A DNA stretch of 64,000 nucleotides from positions 1 to 64,000 of the forward strand of contig CAXTHH010000005.1 of the NCBI GenBank assembly GCA_964244065.1, read 5' to 3'. The stretch comes from JASLDZ01 sp964244065. GTDB taxonomy: Bacteria; Pseudomonadota; Alphaproteobacteria; Caulobacterales; Caulobacteraceae. Made by a program: the position numbers and the translations under genes. The notes under the pieces were generated by a model, which worked only from the letters and a program-made list of their open reading frames with translations, was not told where the DNA came from and ran no database searches. The stretch's first letter is position 1. Each line of letters opens with the position of its first letter. Below, one piece after another: positions 51,025 through 60,117 of the stretch.

Positions 51025-52239
51025 ATGCGCGCCCCCCCCACCCTCGACCTCGCCGACGTCCAGGCCGCCGCGCGTCGCATCGCTGGGCGCGTGGAACGCA
51101 CGCCGTGCCGGTACTCGCGCACGCTCTCGGCCATTACGGGGGCCGAGGTGTGGGTCAAGTTCGAGAACCTGCAGTTCACCGCCAGCTTCAAGGAGCGCGG
51201 CGCCCTCAACAAGCTGCTCCAGCTGGGCGAGACCGGGCGCGGCCGCGGCGTGATCGCCGCCAGCGCGGGCAACCACGCCCAGGGCCTGGCCTACCACGCC
51301 GCCCAGCTGGGCGTGCCCGCGGTGATCGTCATGCCCCGCGCCACCCCCACGGTGAAGGTGGAGCACACCCGCGACTTCGGGGCCGAGGTGGTGCTGGAGG
51401 GCGACAGCTACGACGACGCCGACGCCCACGCCCGCAGGCTGTGCGACGAGCGCGACCTGGTGTTCGTCCACCCCTTCGACGACGTGGACGTGATGGCCGG
51501 CCAGGGCACGCTGGCGCTGGAGATGCTGGAGGACGCGCCCGACCTGGAGGTGCTGCCCGTGCCCATCGGCGGCGGCGGGCTGATCTCGGGCGTGGCCACC
51601 GCGGCCAAGGCGCTGAAGCCAGACATCGAGGTGCTGGGCGTGGAGGCGGCCATGTACCCCTCCTTCACCGCCCGGCTGCGCGGCTTCCGCTCGCGGATCG
51701 GCGGCCAGACCATCGCCGAGGGCATCGCGGTGAAGGAGGTGGGCGAGCTCACCTTCGGCATCGCCCGCCCGCTGATCGGCGACGTGCTGCTGGTGGACGA
51801 ACCCTACCTGGAGCAGGCCGTCGCCCTCTACGCCAACGTGGAGAAGACGGTGGCCGAGGGCGCCGGCGCGGCCTCGCTGGCGGCGCTGCTGGCCTATCCG
51901 GGCCGCTTCCGCGGGCGCAAGTGCGGGCTGGTGCTGTGCGGGGGCAACATCGACAGCCGCCTCCTGGCCAGCGTGCTCACCCGCGAGCTGGTGCGCGAGC
52001 GGCGGATGGTCTCCTTCCGCGTGGTGGGAGACGACCGGCCGGGCCTCCTGGCCACCGTCAGCGCCGTGATCGGCGGCGCGGGCGGCAACATCATCGAGGT
52101 CACGCACAACCGCCTCGCCCTGGACGTGCCGGCCAAGGGGGCCGAGTTCGACCTGCTGGTCGAGACCCGCGATGCGAGCCATACGGACGCGATCGCGGCC
52201 GCCCTGACCGCCCGGGGCTATCCGCCCCGCCTGACCTGA
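51025..52239 (+). CDS. ilvA: Threonine ammonia-lyase with C-terminal ACT domain
   Basis: 404 residues. PLP-Lys56 in TASFKERGALNKL; ASAGNHAQGLAYHA, PIGGGGLISGVATA and CGGNIDSR segments. Residues about 325-404 form one ACT-like domain (SFRVVGDDRPGLLATVSAVIG), the short type common in alphaproteobacteria. It deaminates threonine to 2-oxobutyrate, the first step towards isoleucine. Confidence 0.94.
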   Translation: MRAPPTLDLADVQAAARRIAGRVERTPCRYSRTLSAITGAEVWVKFENLQFTASFKERGALNKLLQLGETGRGRGVIAASAGNHAQGLAYHAAQLGVPAVIVMPRATPTVKVEHTRDFGAEVVLEGDSYDDADAHARRLCDERDLVFVHPFDDVDVMAGQGTLALEMLEDAPDLEVLPVPIGGGGLISGVATAAKALKPDIEVLGVEAAMYPSFTARLRGFRSRIGGQTIAEGIAVKEVGELTFGIARPLIGDVLLVDEPYLEQAVALYANVEKTVAEGAGAASLAALLAYPGRFRGRKCGLVLCGGNIDSRLLASVLTRELVRERRMVSFRVVGDDRPGLLATVSAVIGGAGGNIIEVTHNRLALDVPAKGAEFDLLVETRDASHTDAIAAALTARGYPPRLT

Positions 52240-52254
52240 GCCTCCGGAGACCGC

Positions 52255-52770
52255 ATGCGCCGCCCGTTGCTGACCGCCGCCCTGGCCCTGCTGCTCCCGC
52301 TCGGCGCCTGCAACCGGGCGGGCGCCCAGGCCGTCGCCCCGGCCGAACTGGCGGCCGAGACGCAGAAGGGCGAGGCCTTCCTGGCCGCCAACGCCAAGAA
52401 GCCGGGCGTGGTCGTCCTGCCCTCCGGCCTGCAGTACCGCGTGGTCAAGGCCGGCCCGCCCGCCGGCCCGCACCCCGCCGAGGGCGACGAGATCAAGGTG
52501 CACTACGAGGGCCGGCTGATCGACGGCAAGGTGTTCGACAGCTCGTTCGAGCGTGGCACGCCCGCGGTGATGACCCTGGCCCGGCTGGTGCCGGGCTGGA
52601 TGGAGGCCATCCCGCTGATGCGCCCGGGCGACGAGTGGGAGCTCGTGCTGCCCGCCAGCCTCGGCTACGGCGACCGCGGCGCGGGCGAGGACATCCCGCC
52701 CGGCGCCGCCCTGGTGTTCCGCATCCAGCTTCTGGGCGTGCTGCCCCAGCCGAAGACGGCCAACGGCTGA
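52255..52770 (+). CDS. FKBP-type peptidyl-prolyl isomerase, lipoprotein
   Basis: 171 residues. Lipobox LGAC at about residue 20 of the signal; FKBP domain with VLPSGLQYRVVKAG, HYEGRLIDGKVFDSSFERG, MRPGDEWELVLPASLGYG and PGAALVFRIQLL. It helps fold proteins in the periplasm, anchored in a membrane. Converges on ptsN, with only 6 nt between stops. Confidence 0.94.
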   Translation: MRRPLLTAALALLLPLGACNRAGAQAVAPAELAAETQKGEAFLAANAKKPGVVVLPSGLQYRVVKAGPPAGPHPAEGDEIKVHYEGRLIDGKVFDSSFERGTPAVMTLARLVPGWMEAIPLMRPGDEWELVLPASLGYGDRGAGEDIPPGAALVFRIQLLGVLPQPKTANG

Positions 52771-52776
52771 CCGCTC

Positions 52777-53241
52777 TCAGGCGGCGCTCGGCGTCGCCTC
52801 CCGCGAGAGCAGCGCATGGATGGCGTCGGCCGAGCGGGCCAGGCGCAGCTGCTCGCGCAGGTCGGCCCGGCGCAGCAGCCGCGAGACGCGCGCCAGCGCC
52901 CGCAGGTGGCCCGAGCGGTCGCCGGGGGGCGCGAACAGGGCGAACACCAGGTCCACCGGCCGGCCGTCCACCGCGCCGAACTCCACGGGCGCGTCCAGGC
53001 GCACGAACACCGCCCGCAGGCCGTCCAGCCCCTCGATCTGGGCGTGGGGCACGGCCACGCCCTGGCCCACGCCGGTGGAGCCCTGGGCCTCGCGCTCCAG
53101 GAGGGCGGCCAGCACCGCCTCCGCCGGGCGGCCCAGGTTGCGCGCGGCCAGGTCGGCCACGGCGGCCAGGGCGGCGCGCTTGCCGCCGCCCCCGTGCCTG
53201 TCGGCCACCGCCCCCCGGGCGAGCCAGTCGCTCACGTCCAT
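52777..53241 (-). CDS. ptsN: PTS EIIA-Ntr (PtsN)
   Basis: 154 residues. Active-site His66 in GVGQGVAVPHAQIEG; AVFVRLDAPVEFGAVDGRPVDLVFAL is typical of EIIA-Ntr. It is the output of the nitrogen-linked phosphotransferase chain and often regulates potassium transporters and KdpD in other proteobacteria, so a link to the kdp operon here is conceivable. Starts 22 nt after hpf. Confidence 0.94.
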   Translation of the reverse strand: MDVSDWLARGAVADRHGGGGKRAALAAVADLAARNLGRPAEAVLAALLEREAQGSTGVGQGVAVPHAQIEGLDGLRAVFVRLDAPVEFGAVDGRPVDLVFALFAPPGDRSGHLRALARVSRLLRRADLREQLRLARSADAIHALLSREATPSAA

Positions 53242-53263
53242 ACAGGCACGTCCATTCCGATCC

Positions 53264-53980
53264 TCAGTGCGGGCGGGCGCCGCCGGCCGCGGTGGCGACG
53301 GCCGGGGCGGAGCCCAGGTCGGCGGCCGTGCGGGCGGGGTCGATCCAGCCGATGTCGCCGTCCGAGCGGCGGTAGACCACGGACAGGCCCCCGTGCGCCA
53401 CGTTGCGGAACATCACGGCGTTGGCCTCCGTCAGTTCCAGCTCCATCACCGCGCCGCCGACGGTGAGCGTCTTAACCTCCGACTGCGACTCGGCGATGAT
53501 GGCCGAGCCTGGGGCGCCGGCGCCGGCCGAACCGTCCTGCCCGTAGTCGCCGTCGCCCACCAGGTCGTCCGCGTCCTCGTCCGCGGGGCGCAGCACCGTG
53601 TAGGCCGCCACCTCCGACCGGGCGCCGGCCCCGCCGTTGTGGGGCTTGTGCGCCACCAGGCGCCGCTTGTAGCGGCGGATGCGCGTCTCGATCTTGGTCA
53701 GGGCCGCGTCGAAGGCGCTGTGCGCGTCGCCGCCCATGCCCTTGGCCACCAGCCGCTGCCCGTTGGCCAAGCGCACCACCACGTCGACGCACACGCTGTG
53801 GCCCTCCTTGCCCACGAACACGTCCGCCTCGCCCCCGCGCTCGAAATAGCGGCCCACCCGCTCGGTGAGCTCGTCGGCGATGCGGGTGCGCAGGGCGTCG
53901 CCCACGTCCATGTGCTTGCCCGACACGTTCACGTCCAGTCGGGGGCCGGTGGTGGCGGCGGCTTGGGCGGCGGTCTGCAT
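53264..53980 (-). CDS. hpf: Ribosome hibernation-promoting factor, long form
   Basis: 238 residues. N-terminal S30AE domain (VNVSGKHMDVGDALRTRI, DAHSAFDAALTKIETRIRRYKRRLVAH), Gly/Ala/Asp linker, and a C-terminal dimerisation domain (AVMFRNVAHGGLSVVYRRSDGDIGWIDP shortened: FRNVAHGGLSVVYRR). Long HPF pairs ribosomes as inactive 100S dimers in stationary phase. A short tail continues beyond the domain. Confidence 0.95.
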   Translation of the reverse strand: MQTAAQAAATTGPRLDVNVSGKHMDVGDALRTRIADELTERVGRYFERGGEADVFVGKEGHSVCVDVVVRLANGQRLVAKGMGGDAHSAFDAALTKIETRIRRYKRRLVAHKPHNGGAGARSEVAAYTVLRPADEDADDLVGDGDYGQDGSAGAGAPGSAIIAESQSEVKTLTVGGAVMELELTEANAVMFRNVAHGGLSVVYRRSDGDIGWIDPARTAADLGSAPAVATAAGGARPH

Positions 53981-54216
53981 GGCTTACTCCGTGTCCGGGC
54001 CGGGCGGGCTGTCAACGGCAGGCGGCGCCTGCCCACACGGCCCTGTCGGCCCCAGGGAGAGGGAAACGCCGGCCGGACCGGGGAGTTTCGGCCGGAGCCC
54101 TCGCCGCCGCTCACGCCATCGTGTCCGACCGCGCCGTCGGGCGCCGCATCGGCGTGCGGTGAACGCCGCGTTAAGAGGCGCACGCCCATCTGGACCGCCT
54201 TGCGCGTTCCCCGTCC

Positions 54217-54903
54217 ATGGCCCTCGACCGCACGCTCCACCACTTCACGCTCGATCCCTTCTCCCGCACCGTGCGCCTGGCGTTGGGCGAGAAGCGGCTG
54301 GCGTTCGCCGAGACGGCGGTGCGCTACTGGGAGCGGCCGAACGCGCTGACCGCCCTGAATCCCTCGGGCCTGCCCCCCGTGCTGGTGGACGGGCGCGGCC
54401 GGGAGGCGGTGGTGGTGTGCGAGAGCCGCGCCATCCTGGACCACCTGGAGGAGCGCTGCCCCGACGCCCCCCTGCTGCCCGCCGACCCGCGCGGCCGGGC
54501 CGAGGCGCGCCGCCTGCTGCACTGGTTCGAGCGCAAGTTCGACTACGAGGTCAACGGCCTCCTGCTTCACGAGAAGATGGAGAAGCGCCTCCTCGGCCTC
54601 GGCCCGCCCGAGCTCGCCGCCCTGCGCGCGGGCCGCGAGGCGCTGCGCGCGCACATGGGCGTGGTGGAGGGCCTGCTGGCCGCCCGCGACTGGCTGGCCG
54701 GGCCCGACCTGACGCTGGCCGACCTGGCCGCCGCCGCGCACCTGAGCGTGATCGACTACATGGGCGAGGCGCCCTGGAACGACCACCCGCACGCCCGCGC
54801 CTGGTACGCGCGCATCAAGTCCCGCCCCGCCTTCCGCCCGCTGCTCGCCGACCGCCAGCCCGGCCTGCCGCCCGCGCCGCACTACGACGACCTGGACTTC
54901 TGA
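54217..54903 (+). CDS. Glutathione S-transferase family protein
   Basis: 228 residues. N-terminal thioredoxin-like domain (FTLDPFSRTVRLALGEKRL, NPSGLPPVLVDG, ESRAILDHLEE) and a helical C-terminal domain (TLADLAAAAHLSVIDYMGE). Substrate unknown. Divergent from hpf over a 236-nt gap in which no clear motif was found. Confidence 0.92.
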   Translation: MALDRTLHHFTLDPFSRTVRLALGEKRLAFAETAVRYWERPNALTALNPSGLPPVLVDGRGREAVVVCESRAILDHLEERCPDAPLLPADPRGRAEARRLLHWFERKFDYEVNGLLLHEKMEKRLLGLGPPELAALRAGREALRAHMGVVEGLLAARDWLAGPDLTLADLAAAAHLSVIDYMGEAPWNDHPHARAWYARIKSRPAFRPLLADRQPGLPPAPHYDDLDF

Positions 54904-54905
54904 GG

Positions 54906-55496
54906 TCAGGCCGCCGGCGTGTCGCCGCGACACGATTCCGGCGACACGACAGGCGGCACGACACCCCCGACCTCCGCCTTGGGCGGCCCGCCCTCTCCGC
55001 GCAGGGCCGCCGCGTACATGGCGCGCATGTAGTCGGCCTCGGCGAACGGCAGCCGCAGCCGGTCGAGGCGCGGGCCGGCGTGCAGCACGCCCTGCGTCAG
55101 CCGCATCCAGGCCTGCGCGGCGACGGGCTCTCCCGCCGCCGCGCACTCGCCCGCCTTGCGGAAGGCGAAGCGCGCCAGCCGGTCGGGCGTGGGCTCCAGC
55201 AACAGCTGCCCCACCTCGAAGCCGTGGGCCTCTACGAAGGCGGCCAGCTCCGGGTTGGCGGCGAGTTCCGCCTCCGGGTCGGGGCCGCCCAGCCGCCCTT
55301 CCAGCGCCCGCCGCTGCGCCGCGGCCGCCTCCCGCCACCCCTCCGCCGCCGCCCGCCGCTGCAGCGTGCGCAAGTTCACCCCGTGCCGCTCCGCCGCGAG
55401 CGGCAGGCTCGCCCCGCCGAGGAAGGAGCGGCGCGCGGCCGCCCAGACGTCGTCGCCCGGAGGGGCCGGGGTGGGGGCGTAGGTGAGGTCGGCCAT
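54906..55496 (-). CDS. HTH-containing protein, terminase-small-subunit-like
   Basis: 196 residues from the ATG at 55496. An N-terminal helix-turn-helix (FLGGASLPLAAERHGVNLRT then LQRRAAAEGWR) of the kind seen in phage terminase small subunits, followed by an Ala-rich helical region (AQRRALEGRLGG, LARFAFRKAGECAAAG). The stop lies 2 nt past the GST stop. No other phage genes are present. Function not established. Confidence 0.7.
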   Translation of the reverse strand: MADLTYAPTPAPPGDDVWAAARRSFLGGASLPLAAERHGVNLRTLQRRAAAEGWREAAAAQRRALEGRLGGPDPEAELAANPELAAFVEAHGFEVGQLLLEPTPDRLARFAFRKAGECAAAGEPVAAQAWMRLTQGVLHAGPRLDRLRLPFAEADYMRAMYAAALRGEGGPPKAEVGGVVPPVVSPESCRGDTPAA

Positions 55497-55683
55497 GACG
55501 GCTCCGGAGAAGAGGACGGCTCCGGAGAGTAGGCGTGCGATGGCGGAGGGGGATAAGTCCCTGAACCGGACATTGTGGATGTCGGAGGGGGGTGGGGAGC
55601 GGATGCTGAATAGCGTCGGCGCAGCGCCCATTGGCGGCGACCCAGGCTTGCCGTGTTGCGCTGGCCCGGGTTGACTGTCCTCC

Positions 55684-56292
55684 ATGCTGCTCGCCGTCCT
55701 GCTCGCCGCCGCTCAGCCCGGCATGACCTCTTCCGCCGAGTTCAACGTGGCGCACGCGCTGACGACTGTCTGTTTTCCCTATGTGCTGGAGGGCGCACCG
55801 GCGGAACGCGTGCTCGCAAGACGGCCAGGTGTGATGGACGATCACTTCAGATCGCCAGCGCTCGAAAGGCTCGGCAACCGCCCCGTTCGCGTCGGCTTCG
55901 CGGGCTTTCCCCACGTCAGCGTAGGAGTGGCGAACGGGAACCGAACTTGCTCTCTCACGGCGCAGAACGCTGACCCGCAGAAGCTCCGCTCGGCGGCGCT
56001 TGGGGTGCTCCGCGCGCGGCCCGAGAAGTTTGCGCCCACGGCCTCTCGCTACCTACCCGGTGGCTTCGCCACGGAGGACCGCATGTGCACCGCGGCGAGT
56101 TCGCCCAAGCCGAACGCTATCTTCCTGCTGTCGTCGGCCCACGAAGGGGATAGAACGCGACCCGCTCTGATCCTAACCCTTTGGGAGGGCTCTAAGCGGG
56201 AGGCCGTTTGCGACCGCGACGATGTTCACGCGGACTACCGCACGCTCATCCCGCCCGGGCAGCCGGACCCATCCGCGCCAGCTCCTCGCTGA
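55684..56292 (+). CDS. Predicted secreted protein of unknown function
   Basis: 202 residues. A short hydrophobic start (MLLAVLLAAAQ) and AEFNVAHALTTVCFPYVLEG look like a secreted protein with an extracytoplasmic Cys-containing domain (CFPY, CSLT, CTAA, CDRD). No family recognised. GC is lower than in neighbours. Followed by a 500-nt repeat-rich gap. Confidence 0.7.
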   Translation: MLLAVLLAAAQPGMTSSAEFNVAHALTTVCFPYVLEGAPAERVLARRPGVMDDHFRSPALERLGNRPVRVGFAGFPHVSVGVANGNRTCSLTAQNADPQKLRSAALGVLRARPEKFAPTASRYLPGGFATEDRMCTAASSPKPNAIFLLSSAHEGDRTRPALILTLWEGSKREAVCDRDDVHADYRTLIPPGQPDPSAPAPR

Positions 56293-56363
56293 GTCACGAT
56301 GAAGGTCCGACAAGGGTCGGGGGCGGCCTTCGACCTCTTGCTGGGAAAGCGACCGGCCCTCAG

Positions 56364-56425
56364 CCCCGAGTTCGACGCGCCGCAGGCCGTTGAACTCTTG
56401 GCGGGACGCCCCGTGTCCCGACGCC
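56364..56425. repeat. Dispersed structured repeat, inverted partial copy
   Basis: CCCCGAGTTCGACGCGCCGC, then GGACGCCCCGTGTCCCGACG matches the reverse complement of the 1780-1845 part of copy A. Together with 56568-56709 it forms an inverted pair in the same gap. Confidence 0.6.
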
Positions 56426-56567
56426 CACGCCGAGCGTCGGTGATGTGGCGCCGGGCTTGGACAGGCAGCAGGCTGGAAGTTCCAGTGCTCCCATCACGGG
56501 AGCGGTCGCCCCTCATGGTGAGCTGGTCGAAGACTCCCGGCTCACCACAAGCGGCGGCGCTGCCGCC

Positions 56568-56709
56568 GTGCTCGGACGCGTCAAGCCACGCCTTCGGCTC
56601 TTCGGGCTTGACCCGCCCTCCGCGCGGCGGCGACCTGGAAGGGTCGGGACGCAGGGCGTCCCGATAGAAGTTCGACCCTCCGGGGGGTCGAACACAGGGC
56701 TGTGCGAGA
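56568..56709. repeat. Dispersed structured repeat, copy B
   Basis: Matches copy A (1690-1857) block by block: GACGCGTCAAG, GGGCTTGACCCGCCCTCCGC, GGGTCGGGACGCAGGGCGTC, GAAGTTCGACC, GGGTCGAACACAGGGCTGTG. The remaining parts of the gap 56293-56794 show no coding signal; the gap lies between convergent genes. Confidence 0.6.
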
Positions 56710-56794
56710 AAGAGTGAAGCTCAGCCCAGACGATCCTGGTGCCGGTGAGAGCGCGCCCGGCGTGCTCGGCGGCCACGGGCGCGACAGAGGTGTC

Positions 56795-57448
56795 CTACGC
56801 GCGCTCCGCCACGCCGGCCGCCATCTCGCGCGCGAAGGCCTGCACGGCGGCGGCCGGGCCGTCCGGGTGGGCCCACACGCCGGCGCTGACGGCCAGGAAG
56901 TCGGCGCCGGCGCGGGCCAGGTCGCGGGCGGTCTCGACGGTGATGCCGCCGATGGCGACGCAGGGCGTCTGGAAGCCCTGCTGCCAGCCTTCCAACAGGT
57001 CGAGCTCGGCCTTGAAGCGCGCCTCCTTGGTCGTGGTGGGGTGGAAGGCGCCGAAGGCGACGTAGTCGGCGCCGGCCTCCGCCGCCTCGAAGGCCAGGTG
57101 CAGGCTGTCGTGGCAGGTGACGCCCACCGTGCGGTCGGGACCCATCAGCCGGCGCGCCTCGGCGAACGGGGCGTCCTCCTGGCCGATGTGCACGCCGTCG
57201 TAGCCGAGGGCGGCGGCGAGGTCCGGCCGGTCGTTGAGGATGGCGGCGGCGCCCTCGCGCTGGATCACCGGCAGCAGCACGCGGGAGGCGGCGTTGATCG
57301 CGGCGTCGTCCGCCTCCTTGAGCCGCACCTGCACGGCGGCCACGTCGCCGGCCTCCAGCGCGGCGGCCAGGGTGCGCGCGAAGGCGTCCGGGTCGGGCAG
57401 GGCGGGGGGCGTGAGCAGGTAGAGGCGGCAGGCGGGGGCGTCGCGCAT
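56795..57448 (-). CDS. thiE: Thiamine-phosphate synthase
   Basis: 217 residues from the ATG at 57448. TIM barrel with LNDRPDLAAALGYDGVHIGQ, GVTCHDSLHLAFEAAEAGAD, AFGAFHPTTTKE and AIGGITVETARDL. It joins the pyrimidine and thiazole parts of thiamine. Diverges from ftsK with 130 nt between; no thiamine riboswitch was recognised there. Confidence 0.93.
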   Translation of the reverse strand: MRDAPACRLYLLTPPALPDPDAFARTLAAALEAGDVAAVQVRLKEADDAAINAASRVLLPVIQREGAAAILNDRPDLAAALGYDGVHIGQEDAPFAEARRLMGPDRTVGVTCHDSLHLAFEAAEAGADYVAFGAFHPTTTKEARFKAELDLLEGWQQGFQTPCVAIGGITVETARDLARAGADFLAVSAGVWAHPDGPAAAVQAFAREMAAGVAERA

Positions 57449-57578
57449 GGCGGCCGAGTGGGGCGCCGGCCGGGCCCCGTCAATCGCGGCCGTCGCGGTG
57501 AACGAGGCCTTAACCCCCGGGCGCCACACCGGAGCGGATGCGCCGGGGCTCCGCCCCTGGCGAGGCGTGGGTCGGGCG

Positions 57579-60086
57579 ATGGCGAACGTGGCGGCGGGCG
57601 AAGGTCGGGGAACGGTGCGCGCCCGCGCGCCCGCGCGCCGCGGCCTGCGGCGCGCGCTGGCGGGGGCCTGGGCCTCCCCGTCCGCCGCGCGGGCCCGGGG
57701 CGCCGCGCAGGCGGCGGCCGGGCTGGCGCTGATGCTGGCGCTGGGCAGCTGGAACCCGGCCGATCCCAGCCTGAACGCCGCCTCGGGCGACCGGCCGACC
57801 AACCTGCTGGGCGAGGGCGGGGCGGCCGCCGCCGACCTGCTCGCGCAGTCCCTGGGGCTCGCCGGCTGGCTGGCGGCGATCGCGCTCGGCGCGCTGGGCG
57901 CCGCACGCCTGTTCGGGCCGGACCCGGACGCCGGCCGCGCCGCCCTGCGCCGCCGCGGGCTGGAGGCGGCGGTCGGGATCGTGCTCCTGGCCGGAGCGCT
58001 CGCGGCCCCGCCGCCGCCCGCCGCCTGGCCGCTGCCGCACGGCTTCGGCGGCCTGTGGGGGCTCGCCCTGCGCGCCGCGGCCGCCTGGCCGCTGCACGCG
58101 GTCGTCGCGCCGCCCGTGGCCGGCGCGCTCGCCGGAGCCGCGCTGGGGATCGCCGGCGCCTGGCTGGTGGGCCGGGCCGCGGGGGTGAGCCGCGCCGACC
58201 TGCTGCACGCCGCCGCCTGGACGGGCCGCAAGGCCGTGGCCGCCGCGCGCCTGGCCGCGGTCGCCGTCCGCCGCGCGCCCGCCGAGGCCGAGCGCGAGGA
58301 CGAGGCGCCCCCTCCCGCGGCGGAGCGCCCCTCGCGTCGCAAGCCCGCCGCTCCCCGCGCGCCGGGCTGGCCCGCGCCGGAGCCCGACGGGGCGCCGCTC
58401 GCGGCCGCCCCATCCGCCGCGCCTCCGGTGGGTTCGGACGACGACAACGAGGAGGACGACCCTCCGTTCGCCCCCGGCCCCGGCGCCGGCCCCGCGCTGG
58501 AGGTCACCGCCCCGCGCAGCACGCTGAAGCCCAGCGGCCGCGAGCAGCGCGAGAGCCAGAAGGCGTTCGGCTTCGTCCAGCCCGACGGCTTCCACCTGCC
58601 GGAGCTGGCCATGCTGGCCAAGCCCAAGCCCCGCCAGTCCGCCTTCGACGAGGCGGCGCTGCGCCAGAACGCGCGCCTGCTGGAGGGCGTGCTCGCCGAG
58701 TTCGGGGTGAAGGGCCAGATCGACCAGATCCGTCCCGGCCCGGTGGTGACGCTCTATGAGCTGGTGCCCGCCCCCGGCGTGAAGAGCTCGCGCGTGATCA
58801 GCCTGGCGGACGACATCGCCCGCTCCATGAGCGCCCGCTCGGCCCGCGTCAGCGTCGTGCAGGGCCGCAACGCCATCGGCATCGAGCTGCCCAACCCCAA
58901 GCGCGAGACCGTGTACCTGCGCGATCTGCTCTCCTCGGCCGAGTACGAGAAGAGCGGCCTGCACCTGCCCATGGCCCTGGGCGAGAGCATCGGCGGCGAG
59001 CCCTACATCGCCGACCTTGCCAAGATGCCCCACCTGCTCATCGCCGGCACCACCGGCAGCGGCAAGTCGGTGGGGGTCAACGCCATGATCCTGTCGATCC
59101 TCTACCGGCTGCCCCCCAGCGAGTGCCGGTTCATCATGATCGACCCAAAGATGCTGGAGCTCAGCGTCTACGACGGCATCCCGCACCTCCTCGCACCCGT
59201 GGTCACCGATCCGAAGAAGGCGATCGTGGCGCTGAAGTGGACGGTGCGGGAGATGGAGAACCGCTATCGCCTGATGTCCAAGATCGGCGTGCGCAACATC
59301 GGCGGCTACAACGAGAAGGCGCGCGACGCCCAGGCCAAGGGCGAGCGCTTCGCCCGCACCGTGCAGACCGGCTTCGACGACGCGGGCCGCCCCACCTACG
59401 AGACCGAGGAGTTCGCGCCGGAGCCCATGCCGTTCCTGGTCGTGGTGATCGACGAGGTGGCCGACCTGATGATGGTGGCTGGCAAGGACATCGAGGGCGC
59501 GGTCCAGCGCCTCGCGCAGATGGCGCGCGCGGCGGGCATCCACCTGATCATGGCCACCCAGCGCCCCTCGGTGGACGTGATCACCGGCACCATCAAGGCC
59601 AACTTCCCCACCCGCATCAGCTTCCAGGTGACCAGCAAGATCGACGCGCGCACCATCCTGGGCGAGCAGGGGGCCGAGCAGCTGCTGGGCCAGGGCGACA
59701 TGCTGTTCATGGCCGGCGGTGGGCGGGTGACGCGCCTGCACGGCCCCTTCGTGGCCGACGGCGAGGTGGAGGACGTGGCCAAGTTCCTCCGCGCCCAGGG
59801 CCAGCCCCAGTACCTGGAGGAGATCACCGCCGCGCCCGAGGAGGACGACGAGGGCGGGGCCGACGGCGCCTACGAGGGCGAGGGCTCGCCCGGCGACCTC
59901 TACGACCAGGCGGTGGCCGTGGTCACCCGCGACCGCAAGGCGTCCACCAGCTACGTCCAGCGCCGCCTGCAGATCGGCTACAATCGCGCGGCCTCCCTGA
60001 TCGAGCGCATGGAGAAGGAGGGCGTCGTCGGCCCCGCCAACCACGCCGGCAAGCGCGAGGTCTTCGCCCAGCCCCCGCCGATCTGA
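57579..60086 (+). CDS. ftsK: DNA translocase FtsK
   Basis: 835 residues from the ATG at 57579; a frame from 57447 overlaps thiE's start and is less likely. Four N-terminal membrane helices, an Ala/Pro-rich linker, and the motor: Walker A AGTTGSGKSVGVNA with Lys496, Walker B FLVVVIDEVADLMM, ATQRPSVDVITG. The C-terminal gamma domain (YDQAVAVVTRDRKASTSYVQ then RRLQIGYNRAASLIERME) recognises the KOPS sequence. It pumps the chromosome terminus at division. Shorter than Escherichia coli FtsK because the linker is short. Confidence 0.95.
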   Translation: MANVAAGEGRGTVRARAPARRGLRRALAGAWASPSAARARGAAQAAAGLALMLALGSWNPADPSLNAASGDRPTNLLGEGGAAAADLLAQSLGLAGWLAAIALGALGAARLFGPDPDAGRAALRRRGLEAAVGIVLLAGALAAPPPPAAWPLPHGFGGLWGLALRAAAAWPLHAVVAPPVAGALAGAALGIAGAWLVGRAAGVSRADLLHAAAWTGRKAVAAARLAAVAVRRAPAEAEREDEAPPPAAERPSRRKPAAPRAPGWPAPEPDGAPLAAAPSAAPPVGSDDDNEEDDPPFAPGPGAGPALEVTAPRSTLKPSGREQRESQKAFGFVQPDGFHLPELAMLAKPKPRQSAFDEAALRQNARLLEGVLAEFGVKGQIDQIRPGPVVTLYELVPAPGVKSSRVISLADDIARSMSARSARVSVVQGRNAIGIELPNPKRETVYLRDLLSSAEYEKSGLHLPMALGESIGGEPYIADLAKMPHLLIAGTTGSGKSVGVNAMILSILYRLPPSECRFIMIDPKMLELSVYDGIPHLLAPVVTDPKKAIVALKWTVREMENRYRLMSKIGVRNIGGYNEKARDAQAKGERFARTVQTGFDDAGRPTYETEEFAPEPMPFLVVVIDEVADLMMVAGKDIEGAVQRLAQMARAAGIHLIMATQRPSVDVITGTIKANFPTRISFQVTSKIDARTILGEQGAEQLLGQGDMLFMAGGGRVTRLHGPFVADGEVEDVAKFLRAQGQPQYLEEITAAPEEDDEGGADGAYEGEGSPGDLYDQAVAVVTRDRKASTSYVQRRLQIGYNRAASLIERMEKEGVVGPANHAGKREVFAQPPPI

Positions 60087-60117
60087 CTGGCGCCGCGCCT
60101 TGTGCTAGACTGAGGCC

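Noticed and set aside
57449..57578. TPP riboswitch before thiE
   Set aside because: No CTGAGA / thi-box-like core seen in the 130-nt divergent region.
57510..60044. 844-residue antisense frame over ftsK
   Set aside because: Same reasoning: no motif, and the opposite strand encodes an intact FtsK.
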